Of a stretch of DNA of 64,000 nt, positions 1 to 10,479 are shown piece after piece. The notes beneath the pieces were generated by a model, which did not search any database, had not been told where the DNA came from, and saw only the letters and a program-made list of their open reading frames with translations. The translations under genes were made by a program, and so were the position numbers. Source of the stretch: Monilinia fructicola (Eukaryota > Ascomycota > Leotiomycetes > Helotiales > Sclerotiniaceae); assembly GCA_008692225.1 (NCBI GenBank), contig VICG01000015.1:389001-453000 (forward strand). The letters are read 5' to 3'. Positions within the stretch are counted from its first letter, which is position 1; each line of letters starts with the position of its first letter.

Positions 1-1638
1 TTTCGGTATAATGAGCCTGATGGGAAATTTCCAGAAAAGCCGGATCAGGCACGCGAAGCTTTGAAGGAATATGACCAAAAGCAAGCGAGACTGACCCAAT
101 TTTCTGACTCCAAGTCCAAGGTGGATTCTACGAAAGATATTGTTGATGAAGCTCTTCGAGAAGGTGATAAATCTCAAACATTTTCGCACAGATACCCTGA
201 TCCAGATACCAGAGAAGATCTTGATCTACTTCGAGCAAGTGACGTTCGCGCCGCTTCTGGCATTATCAAGAATCCCAAGAAAGAATCCCCAGAAGAAAAG
301 GCCGCCAAGAGGGAGCAGTTAGAGGAAGCTTTCAAGGAAGCTCATCAAAATGTGATTGAGTATGCTAAAGAAATCGCCGCGGAGCAGAAGTTAAGAGGAC
401 AAACAGAAACTAAAGCCCGCGAGGTAATGGGGGAAGGCGTTCCTACTCTTGAGAAAGAGAAGCGAAAGGTAACTGGAAATTTTGTTCGGGATTTTCCAGA
501 AGAGTTCCAAAAGTCCTGGGCACCACAAAAGAATGATGCTGGATCATTAACTCCCAGAGATTCCACAGATGCTTGGGGCTATGATAAGTCTCCCAAAGGA
601 CTGGAGCTTTCTTATTCGTCAGAAGTCGAACAAGCTGTTCAGAAAGCCGAAAAGGAATACATTGACGGTCTTGGCTCGAAAGCTTCCTTTGCTCGAAACC
701 CCAACACACCCAGACTTCAAACATCATTAGATCGAACTAACACAAAATCAACATCCTCTCGATCAGATTTGACTAAAGCAAAAGCAGAAGTTGACCCGTA
801 CTCAAAGGTACCCCAAGGCTTAGAAACCTCATATCAAGAGGAATGCGCAAACCAAGGCGGAGGGGGTTCATCTGTATTTTTTTCATCGTATGGGAAGCCC
901 AGAAAACAATCCGGTAAGGACAAAGATCTAGTTCGGGAGATACGAGGTATCTATGAAGATAATTACGGCAAGATTGACTCCAGTCATCGCCAAGTGCCGG
1001 CAAATGATGCCAAAGGTAGAGAAATTCCGGCAGAAAGTTTCGTGGAAGGCCCTGAGCCAACCACCTACAAAGTTCTTGCTTATGACTCGACAATGCAGTC
1101 TATCAATATTGCTGAAACAACATCTATTGTGACTGATACTGCATCCGCATTGACTCCTGCTGAAGTTCTTCTCCGATTATCCAACCCGACCAAGTTCTTC
1201 CCGCACTTCCAACCATTACAGGCCGAAGGATATGAAATTGTCTCTGGAGGTGGGGATGTACTTGTGTTTCGCAAAGTTCGATCACCAAGACGCTTGTCAT
1301 CACAGGCTGATTTGAAGAACAATACAACAAATCCAATAGATGGTATGCAGGTAGCAACAGGCAGATTCGCCAGCCCTACTGGGTTTGTGAACCATGATTT
1401 GCCAGGACCAGCAGAAGCACCATTCAAATCAAATATTGATGTTCGACGCGAGGAACCTGTATTCAGTGGGAAGTCGACCTGGAAAGATAATACCGAGACC
1501 AAGCGTAAGAAGCCTAGCAAGGCTAAGAGGGTATTACTAGGTGGAGCAATTGTTGGCAGTGGCTGTTACGCGATTGGTGTAGTAACAGAGTTTTTCAGGA
1601 CTGGTGGCGTAGATGGAATGGGACCAGAGGGGTTCTGA
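1..1638 (+). CDS. Conserved fungal protein of unknown function with C-terminal membrane segment (5' partial)
   Basis: The frame is open from base 1, so the true start lies upstream of the window; 545 residues are visible before the TGA. Most of the protein is charged, Ser/Thr-rich and probably disordered. A more ordered block begins near 1140 (LTPAEVLLRLSNPTKFF) and ends in VLVFRKVR. At the C-terminus a basic stretch (KRKKPSKAKR) precedes a glycine-rich hydrophobic segment (VLLGGAIVGSGCYAIGVV), which looks like one membrane helix with a short acidic tail. I recall the same ordered block plus C-terminal helix in Aspergillus proteins labelled only 'serine-threonine rich protein'; no function is known to me. 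No intron is needed in the visible part. Confidence 0.85.
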   Translation, partial: FRYNEPDGKFPEKPDQAREALKEYDQKQARLTQFSDSKSKVDSTKDIVDEALREGDKSQTFSHRYPDPDTREDLDLLRASDVRAASGIIKNPKKESPEEKAAKREQLEEAFKEAHQNVIEYAKEIAAEQKLRGQTETKAREVMGEGVPTLEKEKRKVTGNFVRDFPEEFQKSWAPQKNDAGSLTPRDSTDAWGYDKSPKGLELSYSSEVEQAVQKAEKEYIDGLGSKASFARNPNTPRLQTSLDRTNTKSTSSRSDLTKAKAEVDPYSKVPQGLETSYQEECANQGGGGSSVFFSSYGKPRKQSGKDKDLVREIRGIYEDNYGKIDSSHRQVPANDAKGREIPAESFVEGPEPTTYKVLAYDSTMQSINIAETTSIVTDTASALTPAEVLLRLSNPTKFFPHFQPLQAEGYEIVSGGGDVLVFRKVRSPRRLSSQADLKNNTTNPIDGMQVATGRFASPTGFVNHDLPGPAEAPFKSNIDVRREEPVFSGKSTWKDNTETKRKKPSKAKRVLLGGAIVGSGCYAIGVVTEFFRTGGVDGMGPEGF

Positions 1639-2553
1639 GGCTTGAGAGGATGACGGAGTTATGAAGGACATGAAATGATCTGGGAATGATATGTTAGCTT
1701 GATGTTCTCTGTTGTTATATGATGATGAAGGGAAAGGATTGGAGTTTCGGCAACTGGGTTATTGATGATGTTTAAGTTAATGAGCATTGGTGTTATTAGG
1801 AGGATGGATGGATGGATATGCATTGCAGATCATTGGCCAGGTTGCTCTTTTTTTTCGTTCAATTGCATGAGTTTTCTTCTCTCTTCGAGCTGTATCTTTA
1901 GATCATATCATATACCATTCGATCTGATCTTTATAAAATTCTCATGTGCATGTTAAATATACTTATACCTGCAAATACCCTTCCACCTTGAGTTGAATAT
2001 CTGATAGGGCATCAGATCAACCATTCTATAGATGTTTGGCACTCAAAACAATATCATCAAATGAAAATGGATATAGAAGTCTCTTTTGATAATCGTCTCA
2101 ACTTATTCTTTAATCTACTTTTATAGTAAATAATCCACCAACCCACCCCACCCCCCTCGCTACTCCACAGAGTTCACATTCTGGATATCGATGGATGCAT
2201 GTGATATTTAAGATTATTCTGCCACTGCTTAAAACAGTAAGGCCGACTTGACCGCCTCAGATTTCCTTAGTCATGATCGGTGATCAATTACTCCAAACCT
2301 CCAAACATTCAACCTTGGGCCACTCCAACTCTTTCTTGGCCATTTGGATTCATCATTCATTCACAGATCAATTTATATTCCAATCATCATACACTACTTA
2401 TTGGATACAGCATAAGAACAACATCACATCAATTCTGCACTTCTTTCAAAATTCAAATTGTCAACTCGGGCACAATTTACTCTCTTTACAAGTAGGAGTT
2501 GTCGGAAAGAGACTTCAAATTTGGCCTTTGAGCAGTGAAAGGTTGTTGTCAAG
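1639..2553. other. Intergenic region and Spt3 5' leader
   Basis: This holds the 3' flank of the first gene and the presumed promoter and 5' leader of the Spt3 gene. Short open frames at 1762-1956 and 2273-2557 have no coding character. The stretch just upstream of 2554 is rich in CAT/ATC triplets, as fungal leaders often are. I see no clear TATA box, repeat or RNA gene. Confidence 0.5.
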
Positions 2554-3948
2554 ATGACGGACAAAACGGCAAAGTATAAGACGGAGATCCAGCAGGTCAG
2601 TTACTCCTTTGTTTGGACAATCAAATTGGATTTCTTTATTCGCCATACTTTATGAACTGGCCATGAGCTTGCGTTGTGAGGATTTATGAGAGGTTACATC
2701 AAGTGATTATTGCTGGCCGTGATGTGTTTGCTATTCTCTCTCCAGTCATGTTGAATATGAATTCACGAGAATCCTTCTGGGCTTATTTGATGTTTGATCC
2801 TTCTCGCATCTTGGGGGGAAAATTACAGCAAAGGGTTGATATCAGGAAAACAAAATGAAACATGACTAACATCAAGGTTCTTCGTTGGTTTTCACAGATG
2901 ATGTATGTCTCTGGAGAGACAGCTGAAGCATCGTCAGAAACTACCGGTATGATTGAAGAAATTGTCAGACAGCAAGTTATCGAGATGGTCAGTACAAGCC
3001 CTTGAGCCTTCAAACCCCCAAGTCCTCTCGTAAAGGAGGCCTTTACCTCCCATCAATCACATGACACTAACTCTTGCAGCTCCGCCAATGTACTGAGCAA
3101 GCATCCCGCCGGGGTAGTCGTTCAATATCAACTGACGACCTTATCTTCCTCATCCGACATGATCAAGCCAAGGTTTCTCGTCTTCGAACCTTCCTCTCCT
3201 GGAAGGATGTTCGCAAAAACGTCAAAGACTCTGACGAGAAAGGTGGTGATGCAGACATCGGAGGTGGTGATGAACCTGTAGGAGCCAACGCCCCCATCCC
3301 AGATACTGCAAAGAAGAACAAGAAAGCCAAGGTCGGTCTCCCATGGGAAGTCCCCTCGCTATATAGCCAAGAAGTCCCAGAACGCGAAGACGAAGAGGAT
3401 GAAGATGAGGAGGAGATGAACTATGCAACTCTGCAACGCCTCAAGAAGGCCGATGAGCGAACCAAGGCCATGACCAAAGAAGAATACGTCACCTGGTCCG
3501 AATACCGTCAAGCTTCATTCACCTTCCGCAAAGGAAAGCGATTCAAGGAATGGGCTGGATTCGGTGTCGTCACAGATTCCAAGCCTAATGATGATATTGT
3601 TGATATCCTCGGTTTCCTGACCTTTGAGATCGTACAAACATTGACGGAAGAAGCCTTGAAGATCAAGGAGCAAGAGGATTTGGGCAAGGAGAAGAGCGGC
3701 GGAGAACAAACAGGCAAGAAGAGAAAGGTGCAGGGATTGTTTGACCCGCCAAGTGAGGGAAGAACACCCGTTGAGACGAGACACATCCAAGAGGCGTTTA
3801 GGAGATTACAACAGAGACCAACCAAGCAGAGGGCAATGTGTAATTTCACCAGAGGTTTGAATAGAACTCCTTTGAAATTGGTAAGTTTAGATGAACAAGT
3901 CTTGGTTGTGTGGTGTGGTGTTGGTTTACTGACTGTTGATAGTTCTAA
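2554..3948 (+). CDS. spt3: SAGA complex subunit Spt3
   Basis: Four exons: 2554-2595, 2898-2987, 3080-3880, 3943-3948 (312 aa). Spt3 is the SAGA subunit that contacts TBP and helps load it on TATA promoters in the nucleus; it pairs with Spt8 and carries two histone folds in one chain. The N-terminal fold runs from about residue 14 to 80 and includes [15 protein letters not shown] and [14 protein letters not shown], followed by the family signature [15 protein letters not shown]. The second fold contains [13 protein letters not shown] and [19 protein letters not shown]. The end matches the family pattern, with [10 protein letters not shown] then a [11 protein letters not shown] tail. Phases agree at every junction. 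Two donors are GTCAGT rather than GTAAGT. The first exon is only 14 codons and the last only Phe plus stop. Without the last splice, translation would add about 23 unrelated residues. Confidence 0.93.
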
Positions 3949-4318
3949 ATGATTTTAAAGTCTTGTATTGCTTTGGAGAGCAAGGCGTATGGAAACTTTG
4001 GAGGTCTATGGGAGTTTGGTATGGGAAGCAATCTGCGCGATGCAGGGAACAAGTGGAATGGCGTACCTATCAAAGGTTATTCTGGTTTTCATTTTTGATG
4101 GGCCTGCATATCTTTGTACACTTTATTTTCCTAGACCTAGGTAGCATGAGGGAGCATCACGAACACGAATAATAGAGAACATTGTATCACAACATCAAAA
4201 CATCAAACACAATACATTCAAAACAAACAATTAATTCACAACTTCACCTCACCTCCCCTCCCCTCATCCTTCCACCGGCATCTACATACCCGTGAGGTTC
4301 CCCCCCTTCCGCCCCTTC
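3949..4318. other. Convergent 3' flanks of spt3 and bli-3
   Basis: This is a short gap between two converging genes. It has A-rich and CAAAACATCAAA-like sequence expected of 3' ends, and one ACCTAGGTA motif at 4135-4143, which recurs elsewhere in the window. No coding signal was seen. Confidence 0.5.
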
Positions 4319-5339
4319 CTACTCCACCAACGCCTGACTCGTCCTCCACGTCTCAAACTCCACCTCGCTAATCTCCCTCAACTTATTCACGCTCGCGGCC
4401 TGGCCCGTCACGACGCCCTGCGCGAACTCGGCGCCCCGCGCAAACACATTCTTGCGCGAGATGGCGTACGTCGCCGTCTTGGCGTCGACCTTGATGATGC
4501 CGATGCGGGGATCGCGGGGGCCGCCGTCGTGGGTCCCGTCGCCGAGGTCGCCGAGCCAGGCTTTGAGCGTGGGGCTGTAGTATTTTTCGATTGTGGGGCG
4601 CGAGGTTTCGATGCTGGAGAGGCCTGGTTGGGGGGGGAGGGGGGGTTAGTTTGTTGATTGAGGGGGGGGAGGAGGGAAGGGAAGGGAAGGGAAGGGAGGG
4701 GGAATACCGGAGATGGATGCCCATTCTCCTGAAGAGTTGAGGAAGGAGATGTTGATGTGGGCGTCGGTGGAGAGGTCGTCGGTCTTGCCGGATTCGGTAT
4801 TGGTGTGGAAGAGGAGGGTTGCGCCGCCGTTTTCCTGGTTGGGGAGGGGGGCTGGTTAGTCGGGGGGTTTGCGGGTTGGGGGACTGCATGCATGCATGCA
4901 TGGGTTGGGGTGCGTGGAGGGTTCGAGGAATCGTCGTCGTCCAGATACATGGCGTGAGACCTTGTGCACGATTCCTCCCTAATCCCGCATCTGTTCGTCT
5001 GCGGTGACAAGCCGCGGTACTCGGAACGCTATATTACTACCACAGCTTGCCACGCAGCACGAGAAAACGAACGAAACGAAACGAAACGAAACGACCCCAC
5101 GTCCGCCCTTGCCTCTCTCGAGAAGCAAAAGAAACATCACATACCTTGGCAGCAACAGCCATACACCTACTAAACAGCGCGCCCGTCTTCCCATCCCTCG
5201 TCGTCATCATCCCAAACTTCGAGGCGTCGATAAAGGCGCTCAGGTCCTCGACCTTCTCCTTCAGCGACGGCGTGTCGATGTTCTTGGCCTTGTAGGGGTC
5301 GGCGTCTTGGGAGCCGGTGTTGGCGTTGGAGAAGGACAT
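4319..5339 (-). CDS. bli-3: BLI-3-like pyridoxamine 5'-phosphate oxidase-fold (FMN-binding split barrel) protein
   Basis: Exons on the minus strand: 5339-5145, 4834-4708, 4623-4319 (208 aa). The product matches Neurospora BLI-3, a blue-light-induced protein with the flavin-binding split-barrel fold of general stress protein 26. Landmarks are DASKFGMMTTRDG, SRCMAVAAK, LLFHTNTESGKTDDL and the C-terminal YYSPTLKAWLGDLGDGTHDG and DPRIGIIKVD. Family members probably bind FMN or a related cofactor; the substrate is unknown. The start at 5339 (MSFSNANTG) is chosen because homologues begin this way and the longer in-frame reading lies inside a 5'UTR intron. The GC-rich introns contain (GAAAC)n, (GCAT)4 and GGGAA repeats. 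GATCG elements upstream fit light control. Confidence 0.93.
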
Positions 5340-5418
5340 GGTGGTGATGGTGGTGATGGGGTGCGGGGTGGGCCGGATGGGGAATCGGTGGGTGCGTTGG
5401 TGTGGGAGATGGGGGTTT

Positions 5419-5623
5419 CTGGAGAGGGAGGCGGGGGTTAGTTTGGGGGGGTTGGAGAGCGTTTTGGGGAGGAGGGTTAGGGGGTGCGTGGGGGGTCGCA
5501 TTTTGAGGGGGGTGGTGGTGGTGTGGTGTGTGGTGTTGTGGTGTGTGTGTGTGTGTGTGTGTGAATTGAGATGGGATGGAATGGAATGGGATGAGATGAA
5601 ATGAGATGGGGAAAGGTACTCAC
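5419..5623 (-). other. Predicted 5'UTR intron of bli-3 containing a (GT)11 tract
   Basis: On the minus strand a GTGAGT donor occupies 5623-5618. A CTAAC branch site sits next to a pyrimidine-rich stretch ending in CCAG, with AG at 5420-5419. This excises the upstream in-frame extension of the bli-3 frame and a (GT)11 microsatellite at 5541-5562. It is inferred from splice signals only. Confidence 0.6.
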
Positions 5624-6611
5624 AGATGATATCTTATTCAACACAATAGAAGAGAATTTATTGCAGATGAGAAGAAGGAAGGAAGCAAGGAAAGAAAGAA
5701 GGAAGAAGAGAAATAGCAGAAAGAGCTTGACCAGACAGCTATGTATTAAAACCGCCCAGCTCGAGCGCTAGAGCCCTAGACCGACGTCGTCATTGAAGCT
5801 AAACAACAGAAACCGGGACTCAGCTTGCTTTTCGCTTGCTTTAACCTGCTTGAGCTTCCTGCGCCCATATGCGCATTCCCTACCCCCCGACCTACCGGCG
5901 AGAGCTTTCATCATCTACCTACCGAAGTGGCTTACGAGTTGCAAGTTACGCGTCCCGGAACGAGTAAAGATCGCTTCGACAATCCCTAGTTGAGGGGATC
6001 AACAAAGGAACGAAAAGGTCGCTACGTCATCGAGAGATGGCATTGGCCTTGCTTAAACCTTAGTTGACTAATCGATTTGTTCAGATTGCCATGTTAAGCG
6101 GATCGCGAATATTGTATCTACATCAGGCACGTGAAATGGTGGATCGATTACATGATTTTGTCTTTGGTCTCGCGATACATACAGTAGCAGGTTTCATCTT
6201 TTATTTGTCGAGAAATGAAAAGGGTTAAGGGGCGGATCGAAAAGGCTAAGCTTTTGTCCTTCCTTGTCTAATGGTGCAGGTGGTGGGTGAGTCGATACAG
6301 CATTTACTATATCGCATAATGTGGTACTATTTTGTGGTACTATTTTCGTATGTCTCCAGTTACTTCAAAGATTCGAATGAATAATCAACCTTCCGCTGAG
6401 AATACTTGTTAGAAATTCAAACAAACACTCCCATCTCTCACAATGGGACAAAAGGCCTCCCATTAGGAAGTAGTAAGGCTTGAGTACTTGTATAAAATGT
6501 ATAAAGCTTAGCTCAATCAATAGAGCTCTTTACTCTTTTTCAGAGTTACCACCAATGCATCAAAGTTGAAAATAACATTGTTCTTGAGACTTTTGTAAAT
6601 AACCCTATCCT
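5624..6611. promoter_or_regulatory. bli-3 upstream region with clustered GATCG elements
   Basis: There is no gene here. GATCG occurs at 5969, 6101, 6142 (GATCGA) and 6235 (GATCGA). GATCGA-type sites are the core of White Collar light-response elements in Neurospora, and BLI-3 is light-induced there. The purine-rich 5640-5720 stretch is probably transcribed leader. The 3' end of the eIF3d gene borders the other side. Confidence 0.4.
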
Positions 6612-8502
6612 CTAATCTTCCTCGTCGGCATTCTCCTCAATTACGTCACCTTCGCCATCATCCTCAAAACTACCAGCTGGGACTTGGTACAGTCTCAAGA
6701 TTGGCTTGTTGGGATCTTTGACGAGTACGTATTTGCCCTCTTCACGCTTCAAGCACATATCAACAATGGTACGAACGATACCCCAACCGTTTGAGAGGGA
6801 CAAGTTCATTTGTTGTGCGAAGTCGCGAGGCTTCCAGCCAATAACACCAAGAATAACATGGCGATCATTGAGCTTTGGATTTGCACGAGAAACAAATCTG
6901 TAAACAATTAGTATGAGACCTTGAGCACATAAGTAGAGAATACATACCCAAGCTTCATGACATCAGCCTTGGCAATGATACTTTGAACGGTCCATCTTGC
7001 AAGCTTGCAGCTGTTGTTCTTCATTTCGGTTGCAACAACGGCACCACGTTGACTGACCAACTTCGTCCTCCAGTCCAATGCACCTCCACTTCCTTGTGCC
7101 TTGGAATCAAACTCGTTAAGAGCCTTAACTGTCAAGTATTGATCTTCCCCGCTGATGGCGTTCTTTGAAACGGCATCGAGTTCAGTACGCACAACCAAGT
7201 GAACTGGGTCTTCGTCGTTCAAAGAAAGATCGAATTTGCGGTATTTGTAAGCTTTGCTGGCTGGTGGATCTGTCTCTTCTGAGGAGTTGTAGAATGGGTT
7301 CTCATTTTCCATTTCTACCTTTTGGCTCTCGCTCTCCTTCATGACTTGGTTTGCGAAGTTATGGTTGATGTATGTAGCTTCCTCAGCCAAAGCACTTGGC
7401 TGGTTGATAGCATCCTTGCTACCTTCTGAAGCATCCATTGGAGCATCAGCAGCATTCTCATTGACTGTAACCATATCGAGTGTTGCGTTGTCTCTCTTGT
7501 CGAGGAAGACTTTGTTGCCTTGTCGAACGATGACGATATCCCAAGGATAAACCGATCGAGGAGAGCACATAAGCATGGAGAGAATGCTGTCTGTTGCGAA
7601 AATTGTGGCCTCGTCCTTCTCGGCAAGTTCTTGAATAACAGGATCCGAGGATGTGGTAACGTTGTAAGAAGCCCGGTCGACCACGTTGAGCTTTCTTTCA
7701 GCAGCCTTGACAGGTTGCTTGTCGAATGTTCGATCGTAGTAGTAAAGGAAACCATAACTGTCAATATCTTCTCCATCATCGGTATCGAGGTTTAGCTTAG
7801 CCAAACGGTTGAAATCAATCTCCTCCAACATCTTCCAGTCAGGCTTAATGTTAACAGAAGCATCACGGTTTCTTTGTGGCTTGTCATAATCTTTCCAGCC
7901 AAATTTCCTTCCACCTCGTGCACCACCTCGTCCACCACGGGTATCGTAACTGTTGTAACCTTGTTGTCCACCTCGTCCTCCAACTCGTTGGAATTGACCT
8001 CTGCCACCCCGGGTATCTCCTCTTCCACCACGTTGCCCACGTCCTCTGGTAAAGGTTCCTCCACGTCCAAAGCGGGTCTTGGCAGAATCGCGAGTGTTGC
8101 TAACAACAGAGAAGGTAGATTCGTCCTCGGCGAGTTGGACTGCAAATAATGAAGAAGTTCCAGCACCGTAAACTTGTTGATCTATTGTACCAAAGATAGG
8201 TTAGCACACAGAAATCCAATCATAGCTATATTTCGTAGATAATGGCAAATAAATAGTAAATCAATAGATTTGGAGGTATAGATCGCACCTCTGTAGTTTC
8301 GGTTATACTGCTGTCTCCCACCTCTGCCGTCTCTTCCATCTTTGCCTTCAGCAGTCCAATCTGCCATGCGACCTAATTTATCTCCTTTAGAGTATGGTGC
8401 GTAGGGGACGCCATTTAATGTGGTTTCCGATGTGGTTGGGGGTCCCCATGAATCTTCTGAAGGGAGCGCAGTGATGATATCTGAGAGTGAGATGGGCGCC
8501 AT
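6612..8502 (-). CDS. eIF3d: Eukaryotic translation initiation factor 3 subunit D
   Basis: Exons on the minus strand: 8502-8289, 8181-6948, 6897-6612 (577 aa, normal family length). eIF3d is a peripheral eIF3 subunit at the mRNA entry side of the 40S ribosome; in animals it can bind the 5' cap. The N-terminus has the conserved WGPP and [17 protein letters not shown] blocks, followed by a GR-rich stretch (about residues 100-160, many RGGRG repeats). The core begins at [10 protein letters not shown] and includes YGFLYYYDR, the [10 protein letters not shown] block and the C-terminal [20 protein letters not shown]. The tail is acidic (EENADEED). Splice phases (1 and 2) are consistent and no frame break is present. 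Confidence 0.96.
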
Positions 8503-10053
8503 GATTGCGACGAAAGGTTGACGTTGTTGGCGTTGAGATATGGGAGAGGAAAGCTTCAAATCTACAACACAACAATGGATTCGTAAATAATTTCAATTTG
8601 TGGAGGAAAATCTTAGCGGGGCAAAAGTTCGCGGTAGTAGTTGATGCCTTGAATTCCAGTCCATTAGTACATTTGCCTTGCACGTGATTACAAGAAGAAG
8701 AAGAGAAGAATCATCTTGCCACTAACCTTACCCGTGGACCTACAGAGATCCTCACCTGCTTTGTCAAGTGTCATCGTCTTCGCTACGCTATGTAAAGATT
8801 CAAATCTGCAGTACAGATTCTCTGAGACTCTCGTCTTATCTTGTCAGCGAAGTGTTAGATCAATCAGCTCACTGCATAACTTCATGATCAATTGCAAGTG
8901 TACATGTACATTCGGATATTTCTCCTTCATCATTCTTTCATCTATCCATAGGCATTCGAATATGTATCGTTGGAATTGCAGGAAGCCCCATTTGGTCGAT
9001 TGTTTCCATTTTGTTTCTGGTCTTGGCAATCTTCTCGAGTTTGGGGAAGAGTTAAGACACATGTGGTATCCAGAGGAGTAAATCAATCGACTCACATAAT
9101 TTGGAATTAGTCAATCCCGACTTGACTAGTCTGATGTGAATAGTTCGATTCTTCAAGCTATGCTCACACCTATCGCTTCGGCGAAATGCCTCTACTGAAC
9201 ATCTCTTTTGCCCGGTCTTGAGGTGTTGACGTCTACCTCGTGTCCAATTGGCATCCTACATGAGCAAAAATGCATCACCTTGGTGTGAATATTGTTAGGC
9301 ACAGTTGTACTTTCAAATTACTGCAGCACGTAGCGAGATAGCAATTTTGCTATCAGGGATGCGTCTCTGTCCCATTCATACGTTTTCACGAGCGAAGATT
9401 GGACACAGAATGTGGAATGTGTCTATGAAAAACTCTCCCAAGAAAGAAGTTGCTCTTCAACGGATGATTTCGATGTTTTGGACCTTTGCGGGGATGTTGT
9501 CAAGCCTTCGAAGCAAATCATTCTCTACGCAAAGCTGATTGTCGTCGAAATCTTGCTCAAAATCTAGCACACGAAAAGCTATGAGACATTGAGGACAATT
9601 CAGCCCTAAAATTCTGTATTCTAACGTGAAGAAACGGAATATGAGGTGTGGAATGGATTTTGCCAAAGAACTCAGGCGTTTCAGTCTATCAAGAGGAGGC
9701 GGAACTTGTGACTGACTTATAAATTGTGAGTAAGTACGTTTCCAAGATGAGGACAGCCATCTCTTAAATGAGAAAACATTGTGTCATAATAATTCGCTTC
9801 GTTCCAATCCTCTTTGTTTGTACTTCTATCGGTGACAACCAACAATTTCAATGATGATATAATTTCGAATATTGTCGTTTTTTGATGCGAAAGTTAATCG
9901 GATGGCCCGGGTGGATATATTATTTTACCATAAAGCTTAATAGCCGAACCGGGACCGAGCCAATGGTGAGTTAATTATAAGAATTACATCACGATATCAA
10001 TATCAAGGTTCAATCTCCTCGAGAAAAATAATTCAATTCCAAAAGATTCGACT
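8503..10053. other. Gene-free stretch upstream of eIF3d
   Basis: This contains the eIF3d promoter, including CACGTG near 8680, and about 1.3 kb in which open frames are short and show no protein-like pattern. I see no repeat or RNA gene. Confidence 0.4.
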
Positions 10054-10479
10054 ATGGCGACCATGACCACCACTTCCAGTACAGTCACTGCGACTGATCA
10101 GGATTCTAATGCGACGATGGAAAAACTCACCATCACCTCAGAAATAACCCTCCTCTTGCCTTCAGCTTTATTTCTGCATGGTAGCGACTGGGTATTTCTC
10201 ATCTCCAAACTCCCACCTCTCACGTGCAAACACATCCAATCTAACATTTCACAGGACTCCTTAAACTTCACTCCTTACGAATCGAAAGCTTGCAAGATCG
10301 CATTCGATAAGCTCAGCCTCCTTGCCTGGGAATCTGTCAATCTCTCGTCCTGGCGAATTGAAAGTGAATTGGGAATAATCTCATCGGAATGGGCGGTGAA
10401 GAAGAAAGCTCCTGGTAAAGCTATTATGCGCGACGCTTTACCTGAGGCTATGAAATTTGGCTGGCGGGTTCCGCTTTAG
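10054..10479 (+). CDS. Small hypothetical protein, one intron
   Basis: Proposed exons are 10054-10191 and 10255-10479 (120 aa). The 63-nt intron starts GTATTT and ends with a CTAAC branch site and TTTCACAG; it is a multiple of three with no stop, so both spliced and unspliced forms stay open. The product begins with a Thr/Ser-rich stretch (MATMTTTSSTVTAT), continues TITSEITLLLPSALFLHGSDW, and has a mixed, folded-looking C-terminal half with three Trp. I do not recognise the family. It stands alone in a gene-poor region, so it could be a lineage-restricted gene or a chance open frame. The good splice signals favour a gene. Confidence 0.45.
   Translation: MATMTTTSSTVTATDQDSNATMEKLTITSEITLLLPSALFLHGSDWVFLISKLPPLTCKHIQSNISQDSLNFTPYESKACKIAFDKLSLLAWESVNLSSWRIESELGIISSEWAVKKKAPGKAIMRDALPEAMKFGWRVPL

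Noticed and set aside
5340..5501. N-terminal extension of BLI-3 starting MRPPTHPLTLL
   Set aside because: It lies largely inside a predicted 5'UTR intron with good donor, branch and acceptor, and homologues start at MSFSNANTG.
4292..5604. Several GC-rich open frames on both strands
   Set aside because: Explained by the GC-rich exons and introns of bli-3; translations are low-complexity Pro/Gly/Arg/Ser.
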